From Membranipora membranacea (taxonomy: Eukaryota; Bryozoa; Gymnolaemata; Cheilostomatida; Membraniporidae), in NCBI GenBank assembly GCA_914767715.1, contig OU612073.1:1056001-1120000 (forward strand): 64,000 nt of DNA, in the 5' to 3' direction. The position numbers and the translations under genes are program-made. Positions 60,239 through 64,000 of this stretch are shown piece after piece. Position 1 is the first letter of the stretch. Each line of letters begins with the position of its first letter. The notes under the pieces are model-generated. The model made no database searches. It was not told the origin of the DNA and saw only the letters and a program-made list of their open reading frames with translations.

Positions 60239-62220
60239 CTTAATTACTCTGAAATTAGAATACAGCAGTTACTTTAGTTTCATGGAATCTCCTCCGTAAA
60301 GTTTGGGAATATTCTCTCACCCTGTCATATACGTTGCGGTGTAACTTGAGGCTAAAACATGTGCATGAACTCGAGTTTGTACGAAACAGACATTAACACT
60401 AGTTTCCCATGGACTATCCTCCGTAAAGCTATGGTTCAATATCTAAATTAGGGGCATTAGAAGTTATACTTCTCAAACTGAGCCGGGAATTTGAGTCTGT
60501 GCATAGCAGAGACCTATGTCTTTGCGGGTACAGATATCCTAGCACCTGTATGTATACATGTATCCCCTTCTATATGTGTATACGTATACATACTCTTCTC
60601 TATGTATACATGTATACACCCCCTCCTCCCCGTATGGTTATATATAGGTGTTTCTCATTACTTACCCTCAGTAAAATTATCCTCTTTTACAAGTTTAAGG
60701 AGATTTTGTTATACAAGCGTAACTTCATTGTCCGATATTCAGCTTCAAAATGGCTGATAACAGGAAACAAGCACACCTGGTAAGATAAGAGGGTAAATCA
60801 CGAGACTGCCGTTATCTGTAGCTATAAAACTAAGTTCCACTTAAAAAGATTGGGGGGGGGTGTGTCACCAATCCTAGGTCAAACGTGATTACAAAAATGA
60901 GCAAAACAATCATCGGATGTACACTATTATCAACCTCTAAATTCGTAGGATGTTCAATACTGTAGCAAATTTAAATTAGATTTTTAATTTTCTGATGCCA
61001 ACGCCACATCATATTGCATACCGTTGCTCCCTTCAGTGATAAGGACCAAACAACGAGACGGATATACAATGGTGTAGTGCTGTGGAGTTGTGACACTTCT
61101 AGACCTATCCAAACACAACCAAATGCTGAAAACGTCAACAACCATGTCTCTTAACTCAACTTCTAGCAGTCTCAAATGGTTAGTTTGTACTAAAGTTCAT
61201 AAGCCCGAGAAAAATTTGTGATTACCTAAACTTCATGAATTCTTTAAACATGAAGGCATAGAAATATACAGACTGGTGCAGAAAAGAAAGAAAATTTATT
61301 AGGAAGAAACTGTTCATATTATACATGCCAGCATGTACATGAACTTTGCTTAAAATCACCTCGATGAAAGGTGCTCTTAAAAATAAACTATCGTAAAATA
61401 AACACATCATCAGTGGGAAAGAATATAATCATTGTTTAGAAAGATTAGATCGCCAGGGGAGATAACACAAAAAATCCCCCTGGTTAAAACATAATAATAT
61501 TATCATACAAAATATAAAGGATATCGATGCACTGTGAAAAAAAATCAACTTTGCAGTTGCAGCTGTGAATAGAAGAGTGTAAAAGTGCACTTAACCATCC
61601 TGGGCTGGCCAGCTGCATTTAACTCTTTAGAAATTATTTTGAAATAGGCTGATATCGGCCCTGCCTATATAAAAACCTAATCTATATGTAAAATGAAATG
61701 TGTATGACCTCAAGGAAAATAAAGAATCAAGCAGCAAAATGTGAATAGAAAATACCATCATTAAGTCAAATTGCAAAGGCAGAATTTAAGCAGCACATTT
61801 AGGTTGAGGTCGTTGTGAAAAATGCTAACAAAGCTGGATCAGAATTAATTGTAAACTGTAGCCCTCGTTCTAGTAAAAATGCACAGCCCAAGAATTAGCA
61901 GAGAATTGGTGGAGTGTTGGCCGATGGGCCATGTAGCAACGAATATTGGTTAGTACAGATCTGACATATAAAGAAGAATTCTACACTTCTGTGGATGATG
62001 ATTGAGTCTGTTGTAATAATATAATATAATATGTTGAGTAAATGTGAGTTAAAGGCTACCGAAAGACCAACGCAATAAATAATCTGGCAGCTAGGTCTGC
62101 AGTTGTGATGCAATATTTCTGAACTGAAAATTTCCATAGCACTTCAAAGTTAAAATCATGCATAGTGCTAGAAACTACATTAATCCCTCTCGCATATCAT
62201 TGAGATGTGATTTCAGTATT
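60239..62220. other. Spacer between units 2 and 3
   Basis: No gene supported. Contains purine-pyrimidine alternating TGTATACATGTATACA tracts (60550-60625) and a G10 run at 60851. Otherwise AT-rich. Confidence 0.4.
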
Positions 62221-62438
62221 TATTTTCTCTTTGGCCGAGTAGGGACAACTCTCATTTTAATTTTGTGTCCACATTCCACCAGGAAGTTTGAACGGACATC
62301 CCAAACTCCCTGAATCATCCAAAGAGCAATAGGATTTATAATATTAATTCTTGAACAAACCTAAGTAGACCATATTGCTACATTATCTCTACTACTCATA
62401 AAAGCGAATAAAAGATATCAACTCTACTTTTTGTGAAG

Positions 62439-64000
62439 ATTCAGAAAATGGCAGAGGGGTTCTTCGCAGAGCAAAATCGGCGTCACTCACAGTCTCTATC
62501 TAACTCTGACCTTGACTTTATAGACGCGATGACATCATCAAAACTCAATCAGCTTCTACAGACCACACTACTACCAGAACCATTTATGGACAGAATATTA
62601 GGTGAGTTGATCAGTGCAGTGTGATTCATCACAGTTACAAAGCAACTCAGTTATGACTTCTCATTGTTATTGGAAGTCAAAATGGCTTCTTATAATATAA
62701 TAAAATATAAGAAGATATATATACTTTTCTTGTCGATCTACATTTATCTTTATGAATGTTTTTTATGCAGTGACAGAAAAAATAACTCAAAAGATAAGGA
62801 GACGCGGAGAGACAATAAAAAAATACACTAGTGTATAGTAATTTTAAAATCTTTTGATTTGCAAGTACCGCTAACATGTTAAGTTATGGGTGGAATATAA
62901 AATCGGAAAATAGTTTGGGGCGGATTTTTTATTCTGTGTGTCTCTGGGTAGCATAGAGTTTTTTTACCCCTTACAAACTCATAATGTCTCGGAAGCAATG
63001 TGTTCAGGTCTTTTGATCAATACAGAAGTTTCGTTAAACTTGTTGGAGCAAAGCTAAGCTCAGTTAAATCAAAAAGGCTAAAAGCTTATCATCTCCACAG
63101 CTCCACACACTGCAGCTAAGAAAACTCAAACTGCACAATGAAGTAAACATGACGAATTAGTTTTGTATCGCTCACGTTACGGATATCTCACAGGTCAGGA
63201 GAGATTGAGACAACAGAGGAGGGCGCTGTATATGTCTCAGAAGAAAGAAAAACCAGCTGAGCAAAACCTCAGACTCTTTTTGAGCTAATACAGATGCTCA
63301 AAGAACAAGGAAAGATTGAAGTAAAGTCGCTTCCCTCACAGATAATAAGAGCAGCTACCTGCACACTCAAATGACAGACTACAAACAGCTATGCAGAAAG
63401 AAGTCAAGGACGGCTGTCTCAAGAGCAAAATCAGAGGGTGAGTGTCAGAATACTTCACCTAATTGTTGTTGAACATGATCATTACTTTTTACGTTTTAGC
63501 TTAGACGTTTCAGAGGACTTATGAGTGCTATTGGGAGAGCTCAAAATTGACCTAACATGCATTACATTTATTAAAAGATAAAAAGTAAATCGTAAAATTA
63601 TTGAACAATAAATATTTCAAGTTGTTAAATAATAATACTTGATATTTTATACAATGTAAAGTCTCGATTCATGGGGAAAGGTAGAAATAGTAGTAGTAGT
63701 CTCATTTCTAAATGGTTTTTGAGACAACCTTAATATGTCTGCAACAAGATGTTTTATCACATCTCTACACAGAATATCCAGTTAAATATTCATCGTTCTG
63801 ATTTTAGGAGGCGGGAAACAATCAGCTTGGGGTTCTGTGCCAACCAAGATGAGAACTTCCAAAGTCTTACAAGAAATATCGTCTACTGTTGATCCAGAGA
63901 CGAGGAAAAGGGTGATGATTAATCATGAGAAGAATATACAACTGGCTACTAGACTCAAAATAAACAATTATATCAAATCTCTAGAGAACGCTCCAAAACT
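62439..64000 (+). pseudogene. Gene X copy, unit 3: frameshifted, two exons fused
   Basis: Exon 3 (62439-62601) is intact with one added codon. Exon 4 (from 63194) loses one base in GCTGAGCAAAACC relative to ACTGAGAGAAAACC and meets a TAA soon after. After CTTCCCTCACAG the sequence jumps directly to ATAATAAGAGCAGCTACCTG, which in unit 1 belongs to exon 5. So the 3' part of exon 4, intron 4 and the first part of exon 5 are deleted, leaving one fused exon to 63436, with a further in-frame TGA. Exon 6 (from 63808) is cut by the window edge. Exons 1 and 2 are missing. Confidence 0.85.

Larger units (their letters stand above)
52650..60300. repeat. Segmental duplication, unit 2 (copy of about 45565-52250)
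   Basis: From about 52650 (GGTGCTATTGGGAAAGCTC versus GAGTGCTATTGGGAGAGCTC at about 45588) to about 60300 the sequence follows unit 1 through coding and intron sequence alike, with a few unit-specific insertions. A third copy starts near 62220. Gene order and strand are the same, so it is a direct tandem duplication. Confidence 0.9.

Overview
The window is eukaryotic and metazoan. Genes are split by GT..AG introns, there is no operon-like packing, the DNA is AT-rich, poly(A) signals follow stops, and large parts are non-LTR retrotransposon, tRNA-derived SINE and MITE debris. The gene set (VPS13, pyridoxal kinase, short-chain collagen C4-like, four-jointed box kinase, TRIM-like RING/B-box/propeller proteins) fits a marine invertebrate. 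The collagen and the expanded TRIM-like genes suit a sponge, cnidarian or mollusc; the sequence alone does not settle which. All exon joins below were read by eye from splice sites, codon phase and protein similarity known from memory; no search was run.

Layout. 513-13300 (minus) holds the first 11 coding exons of a VPS13 lipid-transfer protein; the gene runs off the left edge. Its 7.2-kb intron 6 contains a complete eight-exon gene on the opposite strand, a secreted short-chain collagen C4-like protein (3539-8346). A 1.9-kb spacer separates VPS13 from the divergent nine-exon pyridoxal kinase gene (15225-24002, plus). Intron 7 of that gene carries two broken non-LTR retrotransposons, one nested in the other. 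24003-36425 is mostly repeats, with the last two exons of an unidentified minus-strand gene at 29681-30068. A four-jointed box (FJX1) kinase gene with an intronless coding region lies at 36544-37551.

The right third (about 42-64 kb) is a decaying tandem duplication. The unit is a pair of genes arranged tail to tail: the plus-strand gene here called X (unknown, basic, helical, 399 codons) and a minus-strand TRIM-like gene Y (RING, two B-boxes, coiled coil, propeller-like C terminus). Unit 1 (41932-51823) reads intact. Unit 2 (about 52650-60300) keeps only the last exon of X, frameshifted, and a Y copy with a lost splice donor, a frameshifted last exon and a 942-bp hAT-like insertion. Unit 3 (from about 62220, cut by the window edge) has an X copy with a frameshift and two exons fused by a deletion.

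The most notable non-genic signal is a set of very small palindromic elements with TAGCCT ends and 9-bp flanking duplications (51, 59, 60 and 312 bp; the 9-bp copies match exactly in two cases, 8/9 and 7/9 in the others), all within 18 kb. No prokaryotic-type system, CRISPR array, rRNA gene or intact tRNA gene was seen.
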